In this document: positions 24,866 through 36,540 of the stretch, in pieces
Layout: the number at the start of each line of letters is the position of its first letter
How positions within the stretch are numbered: position 1 is the first letter of the stretch
NCBI GenBank assembly: GCA_903813345.2
Contig: CAIIXF020000001.1
Location: forward strand, 48,687,885-48,751,884
DNA: 64,000 bases
Direction: 5' to 3'
Source: Owenia fusiformis
Taxonomy: Eukaryota > Annelida > Polychaeta > Sabellida > Oweniidae
Notes under the pieces: generated by a model
Database searches by the model: none
What the model saw: the letters and a program-made list of their open reading frames with translations, nothing else
What the model was told of the DNA's origin: nothing
Program-made: the position numbers and the translations under genes

Positions 24866-25660
24866 GATTGGGGATTGAGATTTTCTAATCTTGCCAATAT
24901 TTGGTTAATATCTTAGTGAATATCTTTAAGCTATACTGTATAAAAATACTAAATGTTTTGAAATTGGTACATTTAATTGTAATTTGCAATGTGAAACTTG
25001 AACAAATAAAATATGCATTTAACCCAATCATTTAATTTATTTCAGTTTGTGTTTTTGTGTTTGTGAACTTTAAAAATCTTATGGTGTAGTCACTTAAAAG
25101 TACAGTAGTATAGACTATGAGGAGGAATCAATCTACTATTCTAGTAATTAGTCTATCAATTTATCTCTCTGAGCAGATATATCTAGTGTCACTTTCACTT
25201 GTCTCCCTCTGAAAGGCCATTCCCTGTATACATTTTAAACCTCTAATACTGGTAACTCTTCCTCCTAATGCCTTGTGATTTGATGTGCAGATGTGACCAA
25301 GGAAGTATCCAGCCATGCTGTGGTTATTGAGAGAAACCTTTCTAGTACAAGGTTTTAATGCTGTATGTACCCTTCAGGGTAAACATTTCTAGTTACCCCC
25401 CCCCCCACCCTGGGGATATGATTTCTGAAGCCAGTACTAATATGTAACCTACTAACACTTTAGTATCTTTTTATTTGCCCTTAGTAAAACTTCACCTTAT
25501 AACTAAGAGTATGTCTTGTATGATTTTATCTCTTAAACGAGAAACATTTCTAATTTTGTTTCTTCAAGGACAATTGAACCTCTATAGTTACTGTATGTAT
25601 TAATTTGTCCTCCCTACATGCCCTAGGAGAAGTCCTTTTGCATCACAGCTTATCTTTATT
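24866..25660. other. Non-coding stretch with a poly-C run
   Basis: A C9-type homopolymer lies near 25398. No exon-like frame is visible. Confidence 0.4.
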
Positions 25661-25669
25661 TTATGTTGG

Positions 25670-26391
25670 GGGAGGGGTGCTTGATAATGGCTGTGAGCCA
25701 AGCGAACCGCGTCGAGTTAGCCAGCGAACGAGCGCAAAAATAGTGGGGTCTCTGGTCCCAGAAAATTTCGAAAATTAAACATCATTTGGTGCATTCTGAG
25801 CAATTTCAGAGCATATATTTTCACAGAATAAGTTGAACAGAATTAGAACAGAATCGTGTTTTAACACGACGTTAATGTTGACGCCGTGATAATGAACCTA
25901 ATGAATGCTTTTAGTTGTTGGAACAATTTAGACTTATCTTTTATTTTAGATTCAACAAAATAATAATTATCTCTCAATTCGATTGTCTGGCAAAAGTACA
26001 CCACCTCCTGCTAATGTCGATCTACAGTCTCTATTATCATTTAAAATAAGATAGCTTTCGAAATATCTACATTAATAAACGATAAAAGCCCTCTAAAAGT
26101 TGAGAATTGCATGATATAATAAAACTAGCGCTATTTTTCGTAAAAATACGTTAAATTCGTTACTTTTCTAACTTAATTGCCTCATGGAACGAAAACGCGG
26201 TAAAATCCGAAAATGAGCTCTCCGTCCACTGTTACCCCTCACGAGAGCCAAATACCCCATTCTGAAAAATTAACGGACAAAAAGTACAAAATACCCCATC
26301 CACGCGCCTGATACCCCATGTCCACGCGCCTAATACCCCATTATGGGGTAAAAGGCGCGTGGCACGCGCCAGATACCCCATGTTATTTCCT
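25670..26391. repeat. Repeat block with TACCCCAT-CACGCGCC units
   Basis: Between 26262 and 26385 the octamer-like phrases ATACCCCAT and CACGCGCC alternate several times. A self-complementary centre, TACCCCATTATGGGGTA, lies at about 26334. Upstream is a GC-richer stretch (25690-25740). The same vocabulary appears at 4480-5080. Confidence 0.6.
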
Positions 26392-28031
26392 TCAGTCAGT
26401 CAGTCAGTCCGCCCGTCTGTCCGGAAGATAACTGAATACTAGTTGACATATTTTCTTCATATTTGGTGGAAAGATAGTATATTGGTGAATAGTTTTACCA
26501 CGGGCTGCTAGAGTTTCCACGTATATGGAGTATGACCGGTTCTTAGGCTACGAATATGACCTGTTTTGGAAAGTCATGAGAGGCACAGCTGCTTAAAAAT
26601 GGAAAATAAAGGTTAACTTCTATATTATCCTTTTTGAAATTGTGTTTGTTGAATATAGTTTATGCTGTATTTAATAGTAATGTAACAAAAAAATGTTAAA
26701 CATGAGCTATTTTAGCAATGTAACTGTTCATAATGGAATATAAATCAAAAAGTACAGATTTCTCGCCTTAGAGCCAAATCATTAATATCACAGTAGAAAA
26801 AAACAAATCCCAAACCTTTTTATGGCTTACCTGAACAAGATCTCCAAATCCCAGTTTATATGATCCCCCGTAGAGTGAGCAAGAGAAGGATTTATCTTTT
26901 CCCAGAGGATACGCTTGTGAAATGTCATGGAAACGAGTGTAACACGGCATCCAAGACATTTCACAACCGTATTCTCCAATAATGGGGCACCAGTGACATT
27001 CGTATTCTCAGAAATTCAAAGATGTATCATATTTGGACAGAGCAGGCTAAATTATTTAAAATATTCATGACTAATTCGTAGATCTAGCTATATATTATAC
27101 ATAAGATGTGTCATCCTCTTCGGAGTTGCGTTGTGTTACACAAAAACTGATCAAAGATGCTGGAAACTAGGATTTAACGGCTTCAATCTAATATTAATAC
27201 GTTGTATTATGCCTGGCATTATAAGTATACCAAGTATCATTCATTGACCAAGTAGGATAAAAAGAAAACGTTCGAAAGTGTTCATAAAAAGCAAGTACTC
27301 ACCTCGTCTGTTTATATGAACAGAAATACGGTCACACTCGTAAGCTTAGAACCGGTCATACTCAATATACGCGGATACTCTAGCAACCCGTGTTTACGCA
27401 AAAAAATGGCGGGAATTTTTCGCAAAAATCTTATGTTTTTCATTTTAAACCAAAATAATAAATATTATTATTTGAAATTTTAGTAGTATATTAACAACAT
27501 CTATTTATTTCACATATATCCCGGGTTTTTCACCCTGACCCCCAGGGGCCATAAATGGGGGATTGGGAAAACAGGAATTTGCGTTAATTTTGAGATGTTT
27601 TTGAAGTATAGCTTTATTATACTCAAATGAAAGGCAATTTAGAGTAGGCCTAGATTGTAAATATTGTAGCGTTTATCAGATTCGGGCCTCAAAAAATTCT
27701 AAATGGCCGCCTAATGCGGGATTTCGCAAAACTTTTCTGATCTCTTAAAAGTATGGCTATATTATACTCAAATTGAAGGTATTTCAGAGTAGATCACAAT
27801 TATGGCATTGTTTTTTGATTTGCGCCTCTGAAAATTCAAAATGGCTGACTAGAGCAGAAATTCGTCATTACTTAGAGTTATCTTAAAAGTATGGTTACAT
27901 TATACTACAATGATTTGAAATATTTATTGAAGGTAAGAGTAGGTGGTAAATATTACATTGTGACTGTACAGATTGATGGCTTATATAGTGTTCGTTGGGA
28001 TTTGCCACTCCGTGGAGTTGCCATTTTCTAG
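26392..28031 (+). repeat. CTCCGTGGAG repeat family, nearly full copy with a nested insertion
   Basis: The head (CCGGAAGATAACTGAATACT, then TCTTCATATTTGGTGGAAAG) and tail (ACTCCGTGGAGTTGCCATTT) match 45810-46779 in order. The body has internal sub-repeats built around CTCAAATGAAAGG-AATTTAGAGTAG and AAAATGGCCGCC. An 894-bp TIR element (26499-27392) is inserted in the first third. No coding capacity is apparent. Confidence 0.75.
26499..27392. mobile_element. Nested TIR element, 894 bp, about 60-bp TIRs
   Basis: The left TIR starts CACGGGCTGCTAGAGTTTCC and the right TIR, reversed, starts CACGGGTTGCTAGAGTATCC. Similarity continues for about 60 bp through GAGTATGACCGGTTCT. TTTAC flanks both ends (26494-26498 and 27393-27397). 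The element interrupts the older repeat, whose uninterrupted relative is at 45860-45930. A minus-strand open frame (27010 to 26830) inside it resembles an exon and is discussed as a finding. Confidence 0.75.
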
Positions 28032-30062
28032 TTTACTCATGGCGAGTGAAGTTAATGATTTAATTGATAAGTGCAAATGTTTTCAATTTTAAACCGGCAG
28101 TGAATCTCTTCAATGTTCTCCTAATTTTGAACGGAAATTTAATAATTATATTGGGTAGAAGGCGTACATATATCTTAAGTTGATGTTTATTGACCCCTTT
28201 AATGAAAAATCAATATTATTTTCTGATAATTTACTCATTTGAAGCGGTACAAATAACAGCAATTGACCAAGGATTTACATGTAAACTCAACTCAACTGTT
28301 CTTTCGCGGGAAAAGTTTCTATCATTGACGTCACAGATTTTTAAGCTGCTTAGTATAATATTCGTGAGCTGACTTTATGGAAAGGTGAATACGATTTAAT
28401 TATCAAAAATTAAAGCACGAGCCATGTCCAAATAGTACTACATGTAGTGGTACTAGCAGCTCTTATTATAAGTAACTTAGTTATTTTAAGTTATTATTTA
28501 TAGTTGAATCAAAACTGGTAGCCAGATTTAATATTTAGTTTATGCCGACCACTTGCATACTGTTTGAGATTTGAAAGTCACATTTCAAAATGGCATATAA
28601 TCCGAAAATGCGGCAGGTCACTCTTTGTTTTAGTATATACCCCATATGTACTCTGTAAACAAAGACAAAATGAGAAGTCTTTTCATTTGAACATTTAATG
28701 TTTACAGGGTCTTATTGGCATTTAAAGGCATTTTGCTTTTCAACTCCTATCGGGGAAGATAAAACGTACTAATGACTGGACACATGGCCTAACTGGTGAT
28801 TAGTACATTTCATCTTCCCTGCACTAAATCAGTTTTTGCGAACCCTATACATGCAATACACATATTTCTAAAAGTACATCAGAAACGAATATTTGTGTGA
28901 CTGGAAAAATCCAAGTATTAGTAGTTAATTAATTCTGTTCTATTCTCACACAGCTGTATACTTTATAGCATTGTCAGAGTCACACTTTTTCAACATTTCG
29001 GCAGTCAGGCATCGTTTGTGTATTTAGCTTTCTCGGATTATCAAACTGCCATCTTTATTAAATATCTATACACTCAGATTCATGCTTATAGTTACCCATA
29101 CCGTATAAAGATGGCAGTTTAGCTACCAAACACTAGCTGCACTGGAAAATTCTAGATTTTCCGCCCACGTTTGAGTGGCCTCGTCGCATGACATTTTTAT
29201 CAAATTATTTGCCATTAAAATTTTAAGTGTCGCCGAATGAACATTTTATTCAAGAATATGGAATAAAAGAGAGGAAAATCAAAAAAGAAACAACAGAAAA
29301 CAAATCACCGAATTACACAATACAATTAAACAACAGTTATTTGCATGATAGATAATAAACATGAAAAGACGTACACATAGATTTGACATTATGCAATTTA
29401 TTGTACTAACTACTTTTACTATGACAACAAAATTACAGGTTGATTCAGTGAACTTGAATCAATTACCCAAATAAAAGGCCAAACCTTCCGATATCAAGGA
29501 AACAGGCTCCGAAAATCACGATCAAACACAAACGTAAATCTTCTACGGCACCCATCATCACATATAACCATTAAAATTAAGGTTATTTTATTGATTTTTG
29601 TCCTGCTCAAATATTTCTGGTAGCCGTTCACTTCTTTTGTCCTGTACTATTACTCGAGTCGTTTGCACTTTATCTGTGACTTCGGCGAATTGAAGAGCTC
29701 TGCACCGATCCTTATCATATCATAGTGATTGACATTTACATAAGTTAGGTAAACAAACAAAAGTCTTCAAAAGATGTATATTTTGAAATAATTTTACGTA
29801 TTAGAGATACCAATGCAGTAAAGCTAATTTGTTTATTGAACTACAGAAGTGTAGTAAACAGGTAAACCACCCTGGAACCCCAGATACTAACTAGTTTTGA
29901 ACTTAAGCCGAAGCCCTCTTTTAAGAAGCGAAGTCGAACGAATGCAAAGGTTAGATACTAACACTAATGTATTACTATAACACTAAAAACAATCACTAAA
30001 ATCAATTTGCATAAAAATATCCAAGTGAAATTTAACACCATACTAAAGACAACTTCTTTATT
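28032..30062. other. Non-coding stretch with two short hairpins
   Basis: An imperfect 23-bp inverted repeat pairs 28751-28773 with 28799-28821 (three mismatches, starting CGGGGAAGATAAAACG). A perfect 16-bp pair, AAACTGCCATCTTTAT, lies at 29043-29058 and 29105-29120. No exon is recognised. Confidence 0.6.
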
Positions 30063-30726
30063 ATGTCACCACTAAAAAGTGGTGACGCGGCGGGTGGCGA
30101 TTGGTCCCGGGCGATTGGTGGTTGGCGTCTCTTAGAACTTCCAATAACTTAACAAAGACTTTTTACACTGACTTCATTTTTTCAAAATCATCTACAAATT
30201 TTCAGAAGTTCAAATCTGACTTTAGATTTAAGTATTGACCTTCAATGACCTTCTCAAGGTCAAAAAGCTTTAAAATGTCAAAAGGTCTTTTTTCAACTTG
30301 TTTCAAATTGACAAATTTTTTTCAAAATCATCTACAAGTTCTCAGAAGTTCAAATCTAGATTAAGATTTGTGATTTCACCTAAGGTATAAAGGTAAAAAA
30401 GTTTTTTTCATCTGGGTTCAAATTGACCATTTTTTCAAAATCATCTACAATTTTTCAAAAGTTCAAATCTGACTATAGATCTGAGGTTTGAACTTCAAAG
30501 ATCTTTTCAAGGTAAAAAAGGTCCAAAATTGCTTCAAATTGACGATTTTTTTCAAAATCATCTACATGTTCTCAGAACTTCAACTCTGACTTTAGATTTT
30601 AGGTTTCACCTTCAATGACCTTCTCGGGGTCTCGGGGTTTTTTAAAATCATTAACAAGTTCTCAGAAATTCAAATCTGACTTAAGATTGAACTCATAATA
30701 TTGTGAGCAACTAGTAGTGGTGACAT
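30063..30726. mobile_element. TIR-bounded unit containing about 115-bp tandem repeats
   Basis: The ends ATGTCACCACTA (30063-30074) and TAGTGGTGACAT (30715-30726) are perfect inverted 12-mers. Between them is a tandem repeat of four to five units spaced 93-138 bp. The units are built on TTCAAAATCATCTACAA, TCAGAAGTTCAAATCTGACT and CCTTCAATGACCTTCTCAAGG. No target duplication is evident and no protein is encoded. Confidence 0.7.
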
Positions 30727-33540
30727 TTTGTAAGGTGTTAACAACTTTTTCTAAATTTTAGCGACTGAGAAGTATGTGCATTACAAAACTGACGACTTGT
30801 ACCCTGAGGTCCAGCAGCTATAGGATTTAGGAAGTTGGCATGAGAGTACTCTATTTAAAAAGTGAAATCAAACTATTGAAAAGGGTAGACTCGTCAGTAA
30901 ATTAGTTCTCCCATCATCTTTTATCGTCTTATTATGTGGATGATAAAACAGATCATAACCTTATTACATAGTCTACCCCCACTTCTTCACAAAAAGAGCA
31001 ATACGTGATTATCCCGAGGATATGATTATGTCGCCCACACTTCTTCCTGATTATATCTGTGGAATGTATAAGCCACTAGTTGGGATGGTCTCGCTTTGAT
31101 CGGATCTTACGATATTAACGTATATGTGGTCGTTGTGGTTAATCGGATCCAAGGGCAATATCGAGGACATCTCAATGTAGTACTTACTTGAATATTGATT
31201 GATAAGACATTAAAACGGCGGAGAATCACAGTTTTAATACATATCCTATATTGAGTAATTTCCTTATCAACAGTTTACTTAATTAACGCAATGGGTGATT
31301 AGAATTTTCATGATTTTGACATATGTTTGTTTAAATATTGATAAATAAATCAAAAACTAGAAAGATGAAATAAAAGCGTTCCCAAGACTTCGTATCCGAT
31401 ATTAAAGTAATCAAAAAGAAAATTCTTGTTGAAAATTGAAAAAATATGCCGTGTTGAATTATTGTGAAACATTACGTATTGAATTTTAATCATAAGATTT
31501 TCTATTCAGGATTTTCCTGAATTCGTGACCTTTTCAGGGTTTGCCCCTACGTCATCGAGTTCAATCAACATGGTCGATTCACCAATCGATGATTTTGCTG
31601 AATCACTTATGAATGAACCTTCGTCTCTTGCATGTGTATGGATCGTGTTTTTTTATAAAACAAATCCAATATTTTAAAGTACTCGTGTTATCGTATGTAC
31701 GCACTTTTGTCTCAGCTGTTTTAGGTAACCAACTTGTTCACAAGAAATCTTCTTCGACCTCGTTCTAGCACAAGATGTACTTCACCTACTTCATTTCAGT
31801 TTATCACATTTTTATTTCAGTTTAAAGTGGTTTTCAGTTCAGTTAATGCTCATGCACTATACGATACCGCAGTGAACGGGACATTTTTACCATTAATAAT
31901 TTATTTACAGCTAATATACAAATAGCCTTCATGTATATGAAGCTACTTCCAAGGATAATGACCCTCAACACAGTTAAATAACTGGTTTCCCATGTATCAG
32001 ATAAAAAAATCCCCGGGATTCTAAGGACCTTATACTTGTTGTTGCAACAGGTAGTCCTTATATAACTCTTCGCATTCGTTTGATTTTGCTACTAAAATAT
32101 ATCGCTTCGTCTACCACGTCTACTGTTAGTTTATACCTAGGATGATTTCTTCATCCTAGGTTTATACTAAACTGCGGAAATCATAAAGTCCATATTGGAG
32201 TATTTCTATTACGGTCTTTGTTGAATCAAGGATAAAGAAAAGAACAATATTTACAGAATAGTTATACAAACATTATTGTGTATTTATTTGTAAACCTTAG
32301 TTGCCGGTACTAGTTATCCCTCTTCGCCAGTGGGACAGAAGTAAAGGTTCCCTTTATAGTACCATTGCTTTTACAGGCCTTAATCATGTTAATGACCAGA
32401 ATTGAATATGCTTCATTCATACCTCCATACCAGAAAAGAAGTGAAATACTCTTAGACCAAGGATACTGCTTACTGATAAAATATATTTTTCTTCTCGAAA
32501 CGGAGCTTTTACCGCTGGCTGATCTGCCCCAACCCCCCCCCCCCCGAAGAAAAAAATTTTGGGCCATTTTTAGGACCCCAAGTAGAGGGCCTTTTGGGCA
32601 TTATTGGGCCTTATTTCAATTTTAGGCCTTATCAAGAAAACGGGCCTTCATTTTTGGGCATCAAAATTTGCGCCCAATCTTTGGTTTTCGCGCAAATATA
32701 TTTTCACACTTGAAATGTGACCCCCTCCCCCTGATAGTTTTCTTCGCCCCTGCTCTACCCCCCCCCCCCTTCCATTCTGGTATCGGCTAGAGCCCCCGTA
32801 TTAACTTGTGAAAGTGAAGTGTAGGGTACCATGATCGTATATAAAAGGGCATTGCGTCAAGTTAGCTTGACTCAAGAATTGTTGATCTAATACAGAATAA
32901 TGGTTTGAAATAACATTAGTAATCAGATAATCCCAGTTTAATGATTGACAGGCCATAAGTCACTAATTCGATTATTGATGATAATGGTATCCTTTTCTCT
33001 TGAGCACAACTAAGTCTGCGAACTTGGCTGGCTGGGGGCTGGCTGACTGACTGCGCTATAAGTATTATGGCCGAACTGCAACCGTATTCCCATTTGTGCC
33101 TGATTCGGACCATTGCAGGTCATTCAATGGGAAATTGTTGTCCCCTTTATATAAGATTATCAAGAGTTGAATCATGTCCATAGTCAACACAAGATCACGA
33201 TTAATTATTTTTCAAACAGAGGATAAAGAACAAGGGTACGGTAATGACATACCTGGGACCGGGTTGGGACTGTTTCATTTCCTTAGAACGGTTATTAACC
33301 CTGTGTGAACGGATTAACAATAGAGTTGCATTAAATGTCGAGAAAAGACTGAAAATTGTTTATGTCAAGGCTTCACTGATCATAAATAAACAAGTCAACA
33401 ACCTTCAAATCATGTGAACGGTGTTGTAATGCCTCAGTACTTGTTGCTATGTTTACATTTGAGTTTACATGGCGAGAGCCTTATCGTGAGTAGTTCCCCA
33501 TTCAGCGCAAGCGCATAGACTGCCATTGCTCACCGCTAGC
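30727..33540. other. Non-coding stretch upstream of the KLF gene
   Basis: A hairpin with arms 32128-32145 and 32151-32168 centres on CCTAGGATGA. A G/C-homopolymer-rich block (32525-32775) resembles the 'gggcc' element at 43057 but has no clear ends. A strong TATA box, GTATATAAAAGGGC (32837-32850), could mark a distal promoter. A 35-codon frame at 31570-31677 is not supported as a gene. Confidence 0.45.
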
Positions 33541-33546
33541 AAACTG

Positions 33547-33570
33547 CTTTATATAGGAGTCTAAAAATAG
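33547..33570 (+). promoter_or_regulatory. Candidate KLF promoter: TATA-like box and perfect MEF2 site
   Basis: TTTATATAGG (33548-33557) lies about 250 bp upstream of the start codon. CTAAAAATAG (33561-33570) matches the MEF2 consensus YTAWWWWTAR at every position. An E-box CACGTG lies downstream at 33650-33655 and a CAGCTG at 33574-33579. Which of these works as a core promoter is inference. MEF2 control is known for the vertebrate KLF2 promoter. Confidence 0.55.
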
Positions 33571-33807
33571 CACAGCTGTTGAATTATTCATACTTCTCCA
33601 TATATGGCATATCATCAATTATCCAGCCAATCGATGCGCCGCAATCGATCACGTGGCATAACAGATTTTGTAATGAGGCATTCCATTGATAAGTGCGGGA
33701 ACCTTACAATTCGGTAATATAACATTATCAGCTTTACATGAAGCAGGAATAACTTTTGCATCGAGAAAAAACACATGATAAACAATAATAATATCGACTG
33801 AAACAAG

Positions 33808-36104
33808 ATGACACAAGTGATGGATCCCTTGTTAGCTTCGACTAACGTTAACCTTCAAAGCAGTTCGAGCCTACTGTCGAAATACGAAGTAGAACAGTTA
33901 GATTTGGCGACGGTAAGTAAACTTAAAACATATACTTTTTAAACTTATAAGTTGACGTAAGAAATGCAAATTAATTAAATATAGCCATATTGATTTCATT
34001 AACATCAATGGAATGTTTTAATTGAATTATATCACAAGTACTGTTAATGTGTTCATGTGTTTAATCAGAAGAAAATAATTTGGGGTACTTAAACAGATGG
34101 AAATGATGGACTGGGGCACGGAGGGGAGGGGGGGGGGTAGTAGTCAGTTGGTAGTAATACATCAAATAATTTTTGTGTCTTATCTATGTAAAACAAGGTC
34201 AAATTGTCTTATTGCATGAAGATGATTAAATCCAGAGTTCATAATAATACACATTGGAATTTACATTAGAACTTGTCATAATAGATATCAATTAATATAA
34301 GTTAGCCTCTGGCAATAGTAATGTTACAAGCATGATGTATGGTGTAGGAAGCACTAATTCATTAAGAAGATACACGCTGGTGCCACATATAGCCCCGGGA
34401 TATTGTTATATTGTGTTATTCTTGATTAATAACACTTGGCATCATGTTGTCTTCATGTTCTCCATATTACATATTACATACAGGGCATTATTAAAGTATA
34501 CGCTATATTTATTTAAGAGTACCTTTAATTGTTTTCACCATTATTTAAACACTAGATATAGTAGTAGTAATACTATAATGAGGTCCCAAGATACGGTTCA
34601 CCTTTTTCAGAATGCAATAAAAAGATTTATTGTCGGGTAATAAATGAAAGTTGAATAAATTTTAATGTAAATTGAACATTCTGATACATACCCTAATTAT
34701 TACATATTGCGGTAACAGATCGCACATTACACTATTGTAATATTGTACTCGGTATTATTAATGTCTAGAGACATTTCGATATTAAACATGTGACAATGCA
34801 ACAGGTGGCTTTAGCTATCCAATTATATATTGTCTTCTCGTAAAATAATAATTGTTTGACACGGATTGAGTTTCCAACGTGTCTCAATTTATCGCCATGG
34901 AAATGGGTCCCATGTGTAGTGTATGTGATCATTGAGTGATATGAAGTAAAAATAATTACTTTGGCATATATTCAAGTACCGCACCATCGTTTTGTACTAT
35001 ATAATACTTACATTATTAAAACGGGAATGACATAACTAATCGTACTTGTTTCATGCATTACAGATGTGGCAAGATGTTGAGAGCTTCTTGTACGCTGAGG
35101 GTACTGATGGTGCCGCACTACAGAACAACAGTGGTCTTCCAAGTCCGGGCTTATCTACCTGTAGCAGCCCCTTATCACCAAGCAGTACTGTTACGTCTCT
35201 CAACAGCCCACACTCTCCTTCTTCCGTCAGTACGAGCTCCAACATGGGAGATGCTTATGATGATTTGCTTGATCTTGACTTTATCTTGGAGAAGAGTCTT
35301 TACCCTGAAGACAATCAGATCATCAAACCAGAGAACATAAAGCAAGAGGTGATGGAGAACAATTCACTATGCTCGCAAGGTGCCAGCTTAGCGTGTTCAC
35401 CCGACAGAAAAATGCTTCAATTGCCAGACTTTACTTCTGCCTTCATAGACATTCCCGACATCAAGTATGAAGGTGACGAAATGCCATTTATTAAACAAGA
35501 GTTCCAAGCCATGCCTTCACCATGTGCCAACTACAACGCAAACATGACAATCATTCCCAACTCAACGCCATTCAATCCAAACATGCTCATGGGGCACACT
35601 ACTCCCCCAGCGTCCCCAAACAATACAAGTAACCTACCCATAGACATGTCACAAATGGTACCACAGATGACCCTGCCGCCACATCTCATATCTAAAATGC
35701 GTCAACAAGCACACGTTGGTCAACATTTAGGACATTTCACTCAGCAAATGATAACACCTCCATCCTCCCCACAGCTTATAGACTTATTGCACGGTGTGCA
35801 ACCAAAGAAACGTGGTCGACGTACGTGGGGTCGTAAGCGTCAAACTACACATACATGTTCGTACGATGGTTGTAGCAAAACATACACAAAAAGCTCCCAT
35901 TTGAAGGCACATATGCGAACACATACGGGAGAAAAGCCATACCATTGCAACTGGAAAGGATGTGGTTGGAAATTCGCACGCTCTGATGAACTTACACGAC
36001 ATTACCGCAAACATACGGGAGATCGGCCGTTCCAATGCCAACTCTGTGAGCGAGCCTTCTCCCGCAGTGATCACCTTTCACTTCACATGAAACGTCATGT
36101 ATGA
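33808..36104 (+). CDS. Kruppel-like factor of the KLF1/2/4/17 group (two exons)
   Basis: This is a nuclear zinc-finger transcription factor that binds CACCC/GC-type promoter boxes. Exon 1 is 33808-33912 and exon 2 is 35064-36104. The donor ACG|GTAAGT and acceptor TTACAG|ATG join in phase 0 and give about 381 residues. The ATG at 33808 follows an in-frame TGA (33799-33801) and has A at -3. A Ser/Pro-rich stretch covers residues 57-95, and an acidic activation motif [11 protein letters not shown] covers 101-111, as in KLF2/4. Sumoylation-type IKQE sites lie at 127-130 and 178-181, and TPPSSP at 266-271. The basic stretch [12 protein letters not shown] (283-294) leads into three C2H2 fingers (298-327, 328-357, 358-381) ending at the C-terminus, as is normal for KLFs. 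The fingers and the sequence just before them are closest to KLF4/KLF2 in my memory of the family. All three fingers lie in one exon. Orthology within the group is not resolved. Confidence 0.95.
33913..35063 (+). other. KLF intron 1
   Basis: The 1151-bp intron starts GTAAGTAA and ends in TTACAG. It contains a G-rich run near 34125 and a 102-codon chance frame (34332-34640) with no family resemblance. Confidence 0.85.
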
Positions 36105-36540
36105 ACTTGTTGAAATCGTCCATGCAAATTGGATCAATTCATTGAATAATGTGCGCAATTTATTTTTGATAATCGTAGCAATGTTTAACATGGTAACATG
36201 TATTCAGCCATATACGTTATCAAGTTTTTGTATAATTGTGTACCCCTAGTTGCATTTTGAGATATTTGTCCAAATGCAACTTACAATGAAGCTTGTGATG
36301 TCCGAGATCACGTTAATGATGACAGTGTGCAAAATGAACACCTTTGCAAATTCTGTTATTGTTAGCTGATACGGATGGAAACTTTGTGAATTATTGTTTT
36401 GTACAATGTTCGTTTAACAGTTCTTTTCAAGTTTATATGTGTCATATTGACCTCTAAACTATGAAACTATGCAATATTAAAGATGTGCATTATGTGGTAC
36501 TTTTGGTGTCCAACCTTCTGGTGCTCAAGTCAATAAACAT
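36105..36540 (+). other. KLF 3' untranslated region with first AATAAA
   Basis: An AATAAA signal at 36532-36537 lies about 430 bp after the stop codon. Further AATAAA hexamers occur near 36969 and 37380, so longer alternative 3' ends are possible. AT-rich tracts such as AATTTATTTTTG occur in the region. Confidence 0.55.

Noticed and set aside
34332-34640. 102-codon frame inside the KLF intron
   Set aside because: It lies wholly within a well-supported intron, has no family resemblance and has ordinary AT-rich composition.
35784-36074. 96-codon minus-strand frame opposite the KLF zinc fingers
   Set aside because: It is an antisense shadow of the highly conserved finger-coding sequence.
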